Assembly: GCA_964030785.1 (NCBI GenBank)
Contig: OZ034969.1
Span: forward strand, 31,373,601 to 31,437,600
Direction of reading: 5' to 3'
Length of the DNA: 64,000 bases
Source of the DNA: Siderastrea siderea
Taxonomy: Eukaryota; Cnidaria; Anthozoa; Scleractinia; Rhizangiidae
In this document: positions 11,331-23,140 of the stretch, piece by piece
How the letters are laid out: every line of letters starts with the position of its first letter
Numbering within the stretch: position 1 is the first letter of the stretch
Position numbers and translations under genes: made by a program
Notes under the pieces: model-generated
What the model saw: the letters and a program-made list of their open reading frames with translations, nothing else
Database searches by the model: none
What the model was told of the DNA's origin: nothing

Positions 11331-12817
11331 AACACGTGGGAAGGAATGAGTCTGTTTCCGCCAAAGTTCAACCCTCCAAGTGAAGTGAAGATATCTCAAT
11401 TAAGGACGTGAACTAATAATTTAATTTAAATTCAATCTAGAATTATGCTGGACCTTTTTGGGTTATATATTAGCATGACTGGGCTCACACGTTTCGTCCC
11501 TTGACTGCAGTACGTATAGTTACTGCAATATAGTAATGAGGCCCTTCTAAGGCGTGTATGCACTTTCAAAACGCGTTTTTACCCCCGTTTCAGGCCAGTC
11601 TCCGTCAGAATTTCTTCCATTTCAGTTTTCTGCTTAGTTTTGTCTGAGTGCTGCTATATCACGGCAGCAGTCTTGTCGGCAATTTTATGGCAGCAGTCTC
11701 GTGGGTAATTTCAGGACAACAGTTTGTACAGGGTGGTAAAGAGGGTGTTTATCACGAATTACGAGGCTATTTTTCTTCAAATCACGGATCACGCATTTAT
11801 TTTATTTTCGGGTATTTCACGCATTTTCCATGCAGTGCAGAAAACCAGCATCACTGCTTATTTGATTTGCACGAAAATTAGTTTTCAATAGCAAAGTATT
11901 GAGGCAATTTCTATCAGGCTTGCGCAAAGTGTGAACGGATGTCCTGGAAAAGCTTATAGACGGGACCAAGAAGATAAAATAAAAGAGAAAGGTCAGTCTC
12001 AGGCAGCATAATTTGTGTTGCTTGGAAGAAAGAACTTGGACGAGTGTCTTCAATAGTCCGAAACAACATGTAAAGCGGTGATCAAACTTTTGACTTCATT
12101 GATGTTCATTTTCTAGCTAGAAGTTTGGCCAGACTCAGTATGCCGTTGATCAAAACCAAAATCCAAACGATTTTTGTTTTGTTCGGTTCGTTTGTTTGCT
12201 TGTTTGTTTTTTCACCTCTTTATTGCATAGCATTAGCGAGGAGCCCGGTTGTTGCACTTGCAAAGTCCTCTATGAGGTTTGAAGACACGAGCAGAGTTAA
12301 CGATTAGCTAGATGCAGAAATATTATAGAACGCAGTTGACCTTTAGCTACCACGATCTTATCGTTGGTACACAAGAATCGGTGTGTTTAAGTTAATGTTT
12401 GTCATTTTCACTTTTTAAAACCAAACAGGTTGACACTGTGCGATAACTGGCAGTTGATGCGAGAGAGTTCAAATACACTGCCACTTTCCTCTCCACCTCA
12501 ACAGCCTTCCGCATCTTTGTGTCTTGCTTTTCAAGCTTTGGTCTCAGTTCCTCAACAATAAAATAATACGTTTAATTCGTCGGGAGAAACGAAAGTTGTC
12601 ATACCATTCCTGGTCCGTGATAGTGTTCATTGGGAGGTGAAACCAAGCGCTCGTTCTAGGCAGCTGCCGTATGCCTTTTTTTCTACAGCACAGTGGCCGA
12701 TTAGCAGGGAAAAGAGAACCATCGACCACTTCAATGTCTTCTTAGTCATTTTTCTTCGAAAACGGTTGATTTCTACTGAGTTTACTGCAGGGGCTAGCAG
12801 TTTGTTCTTGAAAGGAA
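11331..12817. other. Gene-free interval between duplicated flank and LINE remnant
   Basis: Short open frames on both strands have no family signature. Sequence near 12620-12730 is open in several frames but without homologous copies in the window. I see nothing that supports a gene. Confidence 0.35.
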
Positions 12818-14560
12818 ACAACAACAAAAACAACAAGAAGCTTTATTTGCATGACTATAAGTACATACAGTATTGCAAAAGCGTAAAACTTAACTAAAGC
12901 GAAACTTATAACAATCATAATCATGTAATAGGAAAAAAAGCAATTATGTATGCGTTACATTACTTTCATTCGATAGAAGATTATTTCGTAAAGATAAGCA
13001 TCTCAAAATGAACTTCATCAGTTGAGTATTTAAATAATAATTATCAGAATTCATTAATTTTTTGGTGGCTTGCATAGGAGGTAATTGTGTTATGTTTGGT
13101 ATTTGGTTCTCTATTTTTTTGTAAAATTCATCTCTAAAACTACAGTATTTAGTACAATGGAAAAGTAAATGAATTTCATCTTCAATTTGGTTTGATTTAC
13201 ACGTAGGGCAGAGTCTATTATCCCTTGGGATTTGATCATATCTGCCAGTTTCGATCAATAATTTATGATTACCTATTCTAAGTTTCACTAATTCTTTCCT
13301 GTTATTTAGTTTTCTTGTAAGATCTAAATAACAGGAAGGCGTATATTCGTCCTTAAAAGTGTTATAGAATTCTAATTTCTTAGAGTTTCGAATAGTATGT
13401 TGCCAGTGTGAAATATACTTTTGTTGCATAAGACTTACATAGTGTTTAATCTTAGCATCAGTTAAGAAAGTAGGGTCAAAATCAGGCAAATTATAATATT
13501 CAGACATCCTCATAACATTAGAGTAAAAACTATTTTTGCTGGTGTTATGAAGATCAGATGACATTAAAAATATTTGTTTAACAATAGAGTCATATTCCTT
13601 ATTGTGGAGATATAAGGTGTAATTAATTATTTTTTGATTAATAGCTATTATAAGAGGAAACGTTCCAAGCTCAGCTCTACAAGCTACATTCGATGCCTTA
13701 CTGCTTACTTGCTTACTTCTAAGTAACGTTTACAGTACTGGAGATAAGCTTTTTCAATCTGTGAACTCTCCCAAGACTTGAAATCAGGTTTGGTATATAC
13801 TCCCCAGATTTCACTGTTGTAAGTTAAAATTGGAGAGATCATAGCGTCAAAAAGTTTATTTGCAAGGAATGGGGACAGATTGCTGATATGTATGTGTTTT
13901 CTGAGGCTGAAAAGAGCGTGGAGAGCCTTCTCTTTCAATTTGTCAAGCGCCAATGAAAAGTTTCCTGTTGAAGAGATTAATGTTCCTAAGTAGGTGTAAA
14001 TTTGAACAACTTCAATGTTTCCACTGCCAATATGAAAACTATACTCAGTGCATCTTTTTGCGCGTTTTTGGAAGATCATAACTTTAGTCTTTTTAGGATT
14101 GATACTTAACATCCATGAATTGCAATAGGAAGATAACACATTTAAGCAATTTTGTAATCCTATTTTGGATCTTGATAATATTACTAGATCGTCTGCATAT
14201 AAAAGAGAATTTAATTTCGTGTCGTTTGGTAAGACAAAGGGGTCAGATAAAGTTTCTTCGAAAGAGAAAGGTATATTATTAATAAAAAGGTTAAACAGTA
14301 ACGGACTTAAAATGTAACCTTGTTGTACACCTCTGGCATATTGAAAGGGTCGTGTTTGATTTTGTCCAAGCTTTATAGAGCATGTAGAGTTTGAGTACAA
14401 ACTCTTAATCAAATTGTAAAAGTACCCTCCGACATTTATTTGTAACAACTTATATAAGAGACCAACATGTCAAATTGAGTCGAAAGCTTTTTTGAAATCT
14501 ACGAAACAAGCATATATTCTCTTGTTGTGGTTATGCACATATTGTCGCAGGAAAGGGTGA
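12818..14560 (-). mobile_element. 5'-truncated non-LTR retrotransposon (LINE) remnant
   Basis: On the minus strand, 14550-13705 encodes the palm of a reverse transcriptase: FVDFKKAFDSI, then GVQQGYILSPLLFNLFIN, then the catalytic LLYADDLVIL. The Trp after FDSI is a stop codon, and another break lies near 13700. 13690-12944 continues with SNVACRAELGTFPLIIAI and a C-terminal tail holding CPTC-x(11)-H-x(4)-HC, typical of CR1/L2/Jockey-like LINE ORF2 ends. The element finishes in a (GTTGTT)n-like tail near 12818-12840. The endonuclease and 5' end are missing, so it is a dead copy. A short 3' piece of the same family lies near 7678. Confidence 0.8.
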
Positions 14561-16379
14561 CAACAATCCAGCTTGCATTGATGGCATCTTTCTTTCCTTT
14601 CGCGCATCCTAAACGGCGCACTTACAACTGCGCCAAATAGAAGTTACAAAGGCAAAGAGAGAAAGCCAATTTTTCGCTCAGTGAAATTCGCCACGTGTTG
14701 GCTTACAGGAGCAAGACAATCGGTCAAACAACCGTACTCACGACAGAAAGACCACTTTACGTATGCCTACGACTTAGTTATTGAGCGTAGACCCTGACTT
14801 ACGCTTGACCGGTCCGTCAAGGCTGATACAAGTGAGAGTAGACGTTAAAATTTACGCCTAAAATAACACCCGAGGTAAGTGAATATAGTCTCGAGCGCAC
14901 CCACCTTTACGCAACCGACCCCAGAAACTAAGCGGCCCTATTTCAGACTAAATACGATTATTTTGTGCCCAATATCAGATCAAAGCGCATACGTTCGAGA
15001 ACACTGGCCTAGAGCTCTGTGGCCGCACATACCCTTATAGGTCTTATAGCTCGAGGAAAGTACCTCCGTATAAACTGACCCCCATGTAAACGATACTTGT
15101 ATTATTCCACGAGCGCGCATTGGATGATGGCGAGACAAAAGACTAACGACAGAGACTACAGTACTGCTTCATGGTGAAAACCTTTGCACCCGAAGTGGTA
15201 CTCAATAAAGTTTTATACGTGGAGGCTCCGCCCGGAGGCTCAAACCCTTTCCCTTTAATATACTTATTTTTACCAAAATGGCACCCCTTTCACATACCTA
15301 GAGCAAAATTGTACCCCTTTCTTATACCTCAAGGATAAGTCGAAGCAATAGAATTTCCTATGATTGCCACATTTTTCCTGAGCTTTCACTCCTTCTGGCT
15401 CAGTTGCTCAACGGTTTCAAGCTTGTATGTGTTTCGCGTTGTTATTTCTGCCAAAATTTGGTTCCCTTTTCTACAGCTCGTTTTAGACGCCATCTCCATC
15501 ACTTCGCAGCGGATTTTGGATTTTGTGACCCTATCACATACTAAGATGACAATTTGCCCTACCCTTTACAGTAGTTCGAGCTTACAAAAGGCACCCCTTT
15601 AGGGCGGAGCCTCCCCTTATAGCCCACCATATAGCCGGGAGTACCCACCTGCGGCCTTTTAACGCCACGGCTCTTGGCATATGGCAATAAGCTGGGTTAT
15701 TCGCTGATAACCTGAGTGCGGTAAAACAGTCAGAACCCTAAAAATTCAATAACTGAGCAACAATTTAATAATGTGCAATACTTCGGACGATATATAGTCA
15801 CTAGGAGTCTATGATAAGAAAAACGAAAGAAAAAGGATAAAATCAAAGTTAATCAAATCAAAGCAGGACATCACTTGAAAGGGACACTAGTCGTTCAACA
15901 GGACTTCATAAAGGTTTGCGTGGCCCCTAAAATGTCTACCCTCATGTTTTAAAAAGAAAAGAAAGGCCGAAGTCAATAGGTCATTCAGTTCTCGATGACA
16001 TCAATTTACTGAAACAGTAAAATAAGACAACAACTTTATTTATGCAAATTGGGGCTATTGGTGTGAAAACTCACTAGGAAAGATTACAAATCTCAATAAG
16101 AAAGGAAAAGCAAAATTAATTCTGATAGTTGTATTTATACAAGAGAGGCAACTGAAAATTTTTGTCTGTGCTCTAGTTTGCGGTATACCGAAAAAATCTG
16201 CGACAGTATTTCTTTTGGGATTAGTTTTAGCTCATCGATATTTTAGGAGTAAATCCCTCCGAGGGGATAAAGCAATGAGTAAGTTTACCATGGATGTCAT
16301 TACAAATGTTTACATAGGATTATATTATTTCTTTGTTTTTTTTTAATTAAATGGCTTTTATTTTAATCTAAGCAATTCG
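14561..16379. other. Duplicated 3' flank of pseudogene copy C, with MITE
   Basis: From about 14850 this matches the 3' flanks of copies B (8045-9160) and G (25920-28653). Compared with the copy B flank it has an extra 500 bases (about 15160-15670) that hold the inverted-repeat element listed separately. No gene is seen. Confidence 0.5.
15222..15617. mobile_element. MITE with GGAGGCTCCGCCC terminal inverted repeats
   Basis: The left end GGAGGCTCCGCCC (from 15222) and right end GGGCGGAGCCTCC (to about 15613) are exact inverted repeats enclosing about 370 bases with no coding capacity. The same element sits at 26721-27121 in the duplicated flank of copy G and is absent from the flank of copy B. 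It therefore inserted before the C/G duplication but after their split from B. Confidence 0.6.
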
Positions 16380-17220
16380 TTACATCCAAGTTTTGTCTTC
16401 CTTTTTATCGTTCTCCAACATATATCATCAAGAAGGCAGTTTACAGCTTGTCCAAAAACGCTCTTCTCACCAGATTCCCAGTCACGAGACTTGATCTCAA
16501 AATGATCCACAGACCCGTGATCTTTACATAACTGATCCAGTGCTAACTCGCTCTCAAATATCTTCCCTTGTCCAGTCCATTCCAGTGGATTCACACACGA
16601 ATCCGCAACATTCTCTGCCACTAAAACGCAGGGAATCGGAGAACAAACTTCTCGGTTGATTTTTTTCTCTCCACTGCACGGCTTCTGCAAGCGACGAAGG
16701 ATTATGCGGACTCCAGAACACCAAAGCACCTTGGCTATGCTGAAAGAAAACCTTGGTCATCGCAGAAAGTCGATCCATATCGGAAATTTCGCAGAGCTGG
16801 ACGAGTATCGAATCATGACTTTTTGGGTTTCCTCTCCGTCGCCAATCCACTCTATTTAAGTAGAAATCAATGCTACTGAAAGGATGGATTCTAAATTCAG
16901 GCTTAATTCCAAGATAGCCCTTGATGAAGACACCCTTTGATCCCACGCCCCGACACAGGTGATTCTCAGTGAGTCGACCTGGGTGGTTTCTTCCAGGCGG
17001 TCGTACTGTGATAACGAACGAAAGTTTCTCTTGAATGTTTTCATTTCCAAAATGGTCACCTGCTCCTTAACTGCCTTCCCGTCTACTGACTCAGTTGCAT
17101 CAGCGAGTTCCATTTCGACAGTGTGTAACATTTCCCCCCCATCTTCTTCTTTGGTTGAATCTGTGACCTCCCAACCCCTTTGGTTGAAAGTGTGCGAGTT
17201 CTGATTTCGGTTCTCGTCTC
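16380..17220 (-). pseudogene. Frameshifted long-type Rab32-like pseudo-GTPase (copy C)
   Basis: The sequence is collinear with copies B, F and G but broken. The N-terminus is cut at about 17220, where homology ends inside the first repeat. A short deletion near 16945 removes the GGFTGG segment and shifts the frame. An extra T in a T-run near 16665 shifts it again. A small insertion near 16425 disrupts the last codons. Between the breaks the reading is still very clear (SSIDFYLNRVDWRRRGN, then MTKVFFQHSQGALVFW, then SPIPCVLVAENVADSC, then DWESGEKSVFGQAVNCLL). I describe the breaks only. It is likely a recent casualty of the tandem expansion. Confidence 0.8.
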
Positions 17221-17356
17221 TTGTGTTATGGCATTCGGTGTGCAGCCCTATGTTGACCGTATATAGGGTGCACTTGTGATTTACATGTATTTGAGCAGTT
17301 ATATTTCACATAATGAATATTTGAAAGACATATATATAAACTGCGGTATTGACATT

Positions 17357-17660
17357 AAATGAGTGGAATGATCTTCACAGTGCATAGCAATTTAAGCAAT
17401 TTCTTTTTAGCCTGTTGATCCTGTTGTACCTTTGAAATCGTTTTTTGTTTGTTTTTGTTTTTGTTTTTTTTTTCAGGTCAAACAGCAATTGCTTAAATGC
17501 TGTGCACTGCAAAGATCATTCTTAACTCATTTAAAGTTCTAATACAGTTTGTTTTAAAATTGGTTTGTGATTTGTAAAGAGCTATAATGCGACTTTAATT
17601 GATTCTTTAAGAAGACCCAGTTTTAAAACAAACTGTATTAGAACTTTAAATGAGTTATAA
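17357..17660. repeat. Foldback repeat with two nested inverted repeats
   Basis: One inverted pair is near 17359-17403 and 17484-17528 (ATGATCTTCACAGTGCATAG against CTGTGCACTGCAAAGATCAT). A second pair of about 36 bases is 17523-17559 and 17620-17657 (AACTCATTTAAAGTTCTAAT against its reverse complement). The region has no coding content and probably derives from a non-autonomous DNA transposon. Confidence 0.6.
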
Positions 17661-18924
17661 ACCTCTATAAATCACAAATTTGGTAATGTGACGAACACAA
17701 TACCGGTCAAACATCACACATTGCACATAGTTCATTACTTCTGGTTCCTAAAAAACAGAGATAAAAATCAACGCACTGTAATTAATTGATACTGTTACAG
17801 GAAAGTATGTTTATTTACTACACGTGTTGCCGTTCGTACACGTTCTCTTTACGATTTTTTACATAACGCGTTAAGACTGCGTTTTATAGTCTCTCTCCGG
17901 AGTCTTTACGCAATATCGTACACAATTCGTTAAGGCGTTCTGTACGTAATGGAAAAGAACCTCGTAAAGATACGTAAACCGGATCCTTTCGCCTTCTTTA
18001 CGACATCATTACGAAACCGTAAATTTAAAATTTCATGCTGTGCTGTGTATATGAAATTGTACCTCGGAGCTGCCTGTGGCAGAGATATTGTCACCGAACC
18101 TAGCGCCACGAACTGCAACTCAGACCGCGGTGTAATTACAGCGACGACAGCACTGCGACGATTACTTGTCTTACTTACATCAAAGGCACTGCTGAAACTA
18201 GTGTACGTAAGTGTTGGTCCCAAACCGGCCAAGAGATGATAAACCTTTATCCTCTCCGGTCACAAACCAATCACCACAGCCAAGAACTACTTTATTTGGG
18301 TAGTTTGTCGGACTCCGTTAGATACTTGACAATTATTCTAATCTACGAGCACTCGTTAGATATTAGGTGCTAAAAACCTGCAATGAGTTCTTATCTCAAA
18401 CAAAAATATCCAACAAGAGGCGCGAGTGGAGTAACTGTTTTATTAAATTCTTAACTTTGGTAATCGTCGCCGAATTTCTTGCCATATATTTGGGCAAAAA
18501 TTGCCCCTCGCGGCGAAAGCGTTTGAAAGTTGCAACACCGTTGACATGGCATCCAACTTCCTCATAAGGCTAAAGCACCGGTTATTCGCTCACAACCTGC
18601 GTGCGGGGAGCCAATGAGAACACTAGAAATTAAGATAACCGAGATTGAAAATTTAATAATTATACATTTATTATATTTTTCAGCGTCAATTATTGTTTCC
18701 TCTCTTTTGTTGTAAGGAGCCTTGACAGTTGTTGCACCTTGAGGTCTCAGAACCATTTCTACAGGCTTATCCATAATTACAGGTGTATCTGAGAGATGGT
18801 TACGCACATAGGTTTCAAATCGGTTGATTAAGTGACTTAAACTAACAACGACGTAAATAACTAAAATTTCGTTGTTTCCACTTCTTCTTGTTTCTGATTA
18901 TGTTTGTTTGTTTATTTGTTTTTT
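17661..18924. other. Intergenic region 3' of copy D
   Basis: Overlapping frames of about 100 residues occur on both strands at 17930-18239 but neither shows a family motif. 18340-18680 carries diverged pieces of the same 3' flank that follows the long-type copies (a GACAATTATTCTA stretch and a GGTTATTCGCTGATAACCTG-like stretch), so copy D was duplicated with the same flank. Confidence 0.4.
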
Positions 18925-19602
18925 TCAGTAAAAGATGTTTTCAAGAAGGCAGTTCACACCTTGTCCGAAAACGCTTTTCTCACCAGATTCCCAGTCACGC
19001 GCTATGATCTCAAAATGACCCACAAACCCGTGATGTTTACAGAACTGATCCAGTGCTAACTCGCTCTCAAATATCTTCCCGGGTCCAATCCACTCCAGCG
19101 GTTCCATAGCAGAGTTATCTGTGATAAGAACGCATGGAATCGACGGACAAACTTCCCTAATCTTTGCCATCCATTTTGGAACCACATCCATCGAATATGG
19201 TCTCTGTGGTCCCCAGAATACTAATGCTCCATGTGCACCTGTAAAGAAAATCCTTGCTATTCTTGTTAAGTATAACGCATGCTCCGCCATCTGCCAGAGG
19301 TATAGAGTGACCGTGACTGGTTCGTGTTCATCACTTTTTTTCCACCTTATTAATTTTGTCTGGAAGTACGGCCTAGGCCTCTGCATTGGCGGTCGTACTT
19401 GTAGATAATCGTACATAAACACGCCGTTAGTTTCTGCTGCGCCAGTATAGTCTCCTACACAAATAATTTTTACCACCTCGCGGCCAATCTTGCTAAGTTT
19501 TGCCGGGACGTTTGTTTTAAATGTCTTCATTTCCACTTCCTTTCCTAGAGTCTCCAAAAGATTCTCGTTGACCTCCTCTGGCTTTTCATACGTTGTAGCC
19601 AT
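18925..19602 (-). CDS. Rab32-like pseudo-GTPase, short type, most degenerate (copy D)
   Basis: This intronless frame has 225 residues and begins MATTYEKPEEVNENLLETLG, like copies A and E. All nucleotide-contact motifs are lost. The P-loop counterpart is GDYTGAAETNG (50-60), with Asn in place of Lys. Switch I reads YFQTKLIRW (79-87). The DxxGQE region reads LWQMAEHAL (102-110). The NKxD position reads TDNSA (161-165). The C-terminal third is fully kept: WIGPGKIFESELALDQFC, HGFVGHFEI and DWESGEKSVFGQGVNCLL. It ends at ENIFY, without cysteine. Keeping an intact 225-codon frame while losing every catalytic motif argues for a non-enzymatic role carried by the C-terminal half. Confidence 0.75.
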   Translation of the reverse strand: MATTYEKPEEVNENLLETLGKEVEMKTFKTNVPAKLSKIGREVVKIICVGDYTGAAETNGVFMYDYLQVRPPMQRPRPYFQTKLIRWKKSDEHEPVTVTLYLWQMAEHALYLTRIARIFFTGAHGALVFWGPQRPYSMDVVPKWMAKIREVCPSIPCVLITDNSAMEPLEWIGPGKIFESELALDQFCKHHGFVGHFEIIARDWESGEKSVFGQGVNCLLENIFY

Positions 19603-20061
19603 GGAAGAAAGAAAACAGAGTTCAGATTTCCAGGTTTATCAACTATTCAGCTAAATGCTTTGCCCAAACAGTCCTGTTGATCCCAAATGTGAAATGCACG
19701 ATGTGTCACTTTTCAATCTTTGATCACGGTGTCTTTTTTAAAATTATAAACTGAGGAATTACTGTCTACACGTACTTCCTGTAGATGCACAAAGATTGGA
19801 GAAGCTCGTTGTTGCTTTACAGTACTGTGGTGCGTGACTCGTCTGAGTTCTCAACAGTTTCCAAGTCACGAGACAAGCCGGTGACCAGCAACCTCGTCCC
19901 GAGGATCTTCTCGCTTTTCAAGAATAAGGCCATACTGAAAAGCGAGAAGATCCTGGGGACGAGGTTGGGTGACCAGTTCATTGAGGAAAGTGGGCAAGAG
20001 GGGTGAAAGTCGTGAAGGGAGCGGAATTACCTCTCTGTATAAACTATGATTTCTTTCTTCT
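19603..20061. promoter_or_regulatory. Head-to-head spacer between copy D and plus-strand stub
   Basis: A minus-strand ATG at 19602 and a plus-strand ATG at 20062 face away from each other across about 460 bases. A matching spacer lies 5' of copy A (7048-7420). By position it should contain the promoter of copy D. I see no convincing TATA box. A short MITE (19891-19969) has inserted in it. Confidence 0.35.
19891..19969. mobile_element. Short hairpin MITE (ACCTCGTCCC ends)
   Basis: A near-perfect palindrome of about 79 bases has arms reading CCTCGTCCCGAGGATCTTCT and the reverse complement (AGAAGATCCTGGGGACGAGG), with a loop of about 15 bases. The flanking GTGACCAG occurs on both sides (before 19891 and after 19969), consistent with an 8-base target duplication. 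Confidence 0.65.
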
Positions 20062-20160
20062 ATGGCTACAAAGAATGAAATGCCAGAGAAGCTCAACGAG
20101 AAATTATTAGGGACTCTAGGAATAGAAGTGGAGATAAATACATTTAAAACGACTGGAAGG
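20062..20160 (+). pseudogene. Plus-strand N-terminal stub of a short-type pseudo-GTPase
   Basis: Translation from ATG gives MATKNEMPEKLNEKLLGTLG followed by IEVEINTFKTT, clearly the first 30 residues of the short subtype. Homology then stops and the frame runs into unrelated sequence. It is the only member on the plus strand and faces away from copy D. Confidence 0.75.
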
Positions 20161-20581
20161 TTAAGGAAATGGTGGTTTCATATTTCTGATAAAAAAAAAA
20201 CAGTTTCGACTCGGCTTTGCTCCAAGAGCAAACTTACTAAAATTATCACATCTTAGGTCAAAAGAAAAGAAATGACTTCATTGGATTGAAATCGAACGTT
20301 TATAAGGAAAGCTTACTTTATACAAGGTCATTAGTCATTTATAAGTTCTTGGTATAAAGAGTGAATATCGCCATGTCAAGTTACATGAAATAATATCATT
20401 CGTTGTTACCATTGGTAAAGGTCACTATCTGATTCCACGCTCAAATTTAATACTAGTGGGGAAAATACCCGATAATCAAAGTCGGGTACCTGATGGAAAT
20501 TGTGGTAACACCTTGTACACAGCGACATTTTCGTAGAGTGGATGATTATATTTCGTTTAATGTTTTTATAACAGCATCGCT

Positions 20582-21400
20582 TTATTTATGTGGTTTGATT
20601 GACTTCCATATGTGTGACATCCAAGTTTTTGTTTGTGTTTGTTCTTTCTGTAAAATCTCTTCAGTATTTGTTTGTTTGTTGTGCAAAATTTCTTTAGGTT
20701 TTCTCTGTTCGTGCAACAAAATCTCTTCTAAAAGGCAGTTTACAGCTTGTCCGAAAACACTTTTCTCACCAGATACCCAGTCACGAGACTTGATCTCAAA
20801 ATGACCCACAAACCCTTGATCCTTACAGAACTGATCCAGTGCTAACTCGCTCTCAAACATCTTCCCCGGTCCAATACACTGTAGCGGTTCCTTTGGCTTA
20901 GCAACGTTATCTGTGATAAGAACGCATGGAATTGACGGACAAACCTCCTTAATCAATGTTAGCCACTTTGGAACTCCATCCATCGACGATGGATTGCACG
21001 TCCCCCAGAATACCAAAGCCCCATGGCTGTCCTTGAAGTAAACCTTTGTCACGTTTGCAAAGCGCTCCTTTTCGTGTATTTCCCAGAATTGTAAAGTAAT
21101 CGAGATTGGTTCATGATCTTTTTCTCTTCTTTGCCATCTTATGTTCTTTAAGTAAACTGGCGGAGGCCGAGATGAGTTACAACAACTTCTAGTCCTATTT
21201 TGAAGATAATCTTCGATAAAAACGCCTTTGGTTCCTACACCGCCAGTATAGTCGCCAACGCAAATAATTTTTGCCAACCAACCATCTTCGACCGGGATAT
21301 CGATCACATTTGTTTTAAACGTTTTCATTTCAACTTCCTCACCGAGAGTCCCCAGAAGTTTCTTATTAACCTCCTCTGGTAATTCATCCTTTGAAGCCAT
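20582..21400 (-). CDS. Rab32-like pseudo-GTPase, short type with C-terminal repeats (copy E)
   Basis: This intronless frame has 272 residues. Its N-terminus MASKDELPEEVNKKLLGTLG matches copies A and D. The P-loop counterpart is GDYTGGVGTKG (49-59). Switch I is replaced by a Pro/Cys/Asn-rich linker (about 70-82). The DxxGQE segment is FWEIHEKER (105-113) and the NKxD position is TDNVA. The conserved C-terminal block IGPGKMFESELALDQFC, DWVSGEKSVFGQAVNCLL is present. After it come three 11-residue repeats (ILLHEQRKPKE, ILHNKQTNTEE, ILQKEQTQTKT) and the end TWMSHIWKSIKPHK. The KTWM motif equals the C-terminus of the long type. An AATAAA signal overlaps the stop codon. No prenylation Cys is present. 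Confidence 0.75.
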   Translation of the reverse strand: MASKDELPEEVNKKLLGTLGEEVEMKTFKTNVIDIPVEDGWLAKIICVGDYTGGVGTKGVFIEDYLQNRTRSCCNSSRPPPVYLKNIRWQRREKDHEPISITLQFWEIHEKERFANVTKVYFKDSHGALVFWGTCNPSSMDGVPKWLTLIKEVCPSIPCVLITDNVAKPKEPLQCIGPGKMFESELALDQFCKDQGFVGHFEIKSRDWVSGEKSVFGQAVNCLLEEILLHEQRKPKEILHNKQTNTEEILQKEQTQTKTWMSHIWKSIKPHK

Positions 21401-23140
21401 GGCCTGAAGAAAGAATTCTTGAGAATATTACCGATGTAGACGGAAAGAGATGCACACTTCCGAACTTATTTGCTAACTGTGAAGTGTTGACTTTAAGACT
21501 GAGCTATATCGTTCATCTTGTTGCTCCTAAATGTTAAATTCAGGTACCCTTTCCTGTGGTCGATGGTGTCTTTTTGGTTAATAAGATGCAAGTTTCCTCC
21601 CGCTGCATAGATGGCTGGGACGCTTTCGTTACGTTACAAGCTCTCGATCTGCCAATGCGGTGTACGGGCAGGTCAGTCACGTGACAGGTACGTGATAAGG
21701 TCATTGATAATTTCGTGGATATGATTACAGTACTGACCTGCCAAGTCCCTGAGAGTAAATGTCAGCATTTCTCGTAATTGCGTAAGCTGCGTTTCATTTT
21801 TTTTTGTATTCTGTTCTCGACCATTCTGAAGAGCCTATCGAGCTGCTGCTGCATATGCATCGCACAACATACGACGGTACGCACGAGAAAGAGAGATGGG
21901 ACGGTAACGTGGAAAAGGGGAAATCCCCTCACCCCTCCCCCACATGTTCGTGATTTGCGCTAAAGGAAACTTCCCACCTCCCACCCCTTTCCCTTCTCTT
22001 CCTCCCGTTTTATTATGCATCTGTCACGCAAGCTATCGAATTCCTGGGTGTGAAATCTGGGAGAGGAATTAGCCTCCAAAGATAACATATATTATTCTCT
22101 TCTGGGAAGTTTGAGGAGAGATGGTTTCATGTTGTTGACATATAGTAACTTAATTTCGCCCTGACTTCGGCTCTTTCTAATACCGAAAACTCCCCGTTGC
22201 TAAAGCCCATCCACTTACAATCCCGCCCGGTTATTGACCACACGGTTATTGGCCCCAGTCCTCAATTAAAATACGATTACGCAGTGTACTGGCTCCTAGA
22301 TATAAGCATACCACATCATCTAAAATATGGTTTCACCATACTTGCCGAGCAAAAGACCTTACGAAGTTGGATAGGACAAGCACATGCCACCGGCCACGAT
22401 TTAAGGTAACCGATAAAAGTTCCACAAGGGCATCAAATCTAATGTCTTAAAATTTTTCTGGATTTGTTTATATTGAAATCGAACGTGTACCGTGTATGCA
22501 ATTAAGCATTAGTCATGTTACCAGCTCTTAGGGAAGAGAGTGAATATTGCCATGTCAAGTTGCGGTAATCACCAAGTTGATGAGAACAATGCAGTTTGTA
22601 CTTCTGTCAGTTCACGTTCATCTTTTATGTGAAAAGTAACATTTCAGGCACAAATATCAGTCACCCGAAAGCTCAACGTTGAGCTTTTAATGCCTGTTCT
22701 AAAATTTTGATGTGAGTGTTCCCTGTGGCTTCTCTGCCCTGATTGTGTGTGAGGGTTCCTTGTGGCTTCTCTGACCTGGTTGTATGTGAGGGTTCCCTGT
22801 GGCTTCTCTGCCCTGATTGTATGTGAGGGTTCCCTGTGGCTTCTCTGCCCTGATTGTGTGTGTTGCTCGTTTGCAGCCCAGCTGATGTGGGGAAGTTAGG
22901 TAGGAGGACAACGGGAATAGCCGGATAATCATAAGAAGCTAGACACTCATTTGGCTGGCGGTGAGCCAGCATAGTTCAGTAAGCAGGTAAATATTACAAC
23001 CCCGTCGTAAGGTCGTTACAGTTAACGACAGATTTTGGGCTTCAGTTAGTATTTTATTGGTTAATATTTGAGTTCTATGTACAATAGCTAAAGTCACCAG
23101 GGGCGTTCCTGCCTTTACGCGAAATACGCAAATGTGTACC
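21401..23140. other. Intergenic: upstream of copy E and diverged flanks
   Basis: 21401-21720 is the upstream side of copy E. 22460-22560 resembles 20285-20390 (ATTGAAATCGAACGT, then GTGAATAT-GCCATGTCAAGTT), again a piece of duplicated flank. A 37-base tandem repeat lies at 22715-22870. No gene is supported. Confidence 0.4.
22715..22870. repeat. 37-bp minisatellite, about four units
   Basis: The unit CCCTGTGGCTTCTCTGCCCT plus TGATTGTGTGTGAGGGTT starts at about 22721, 22758, 22795 and 22832. The minus-strand frame across it stays open for 99 codons. Because 37 is not a multiple of three, each unit is read in a different frame, so the open frame is a property of the repeat rather than evidence of a gene. 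Confidence 0.8.

Noticed and set aside
17930..18239. Overlapping frames of about 100 residues on both strands
   Set aside because: Neither has a recognisable motif, and mutual openness on both strands suggests base composition rather than a gene.
22673..22972. 99-residue minus-strand frame with HNQGREATGN-like repeats
   Set aside because: It is produced by a 37-base tandem repeat read through three frames; the openness is a property of the unit.
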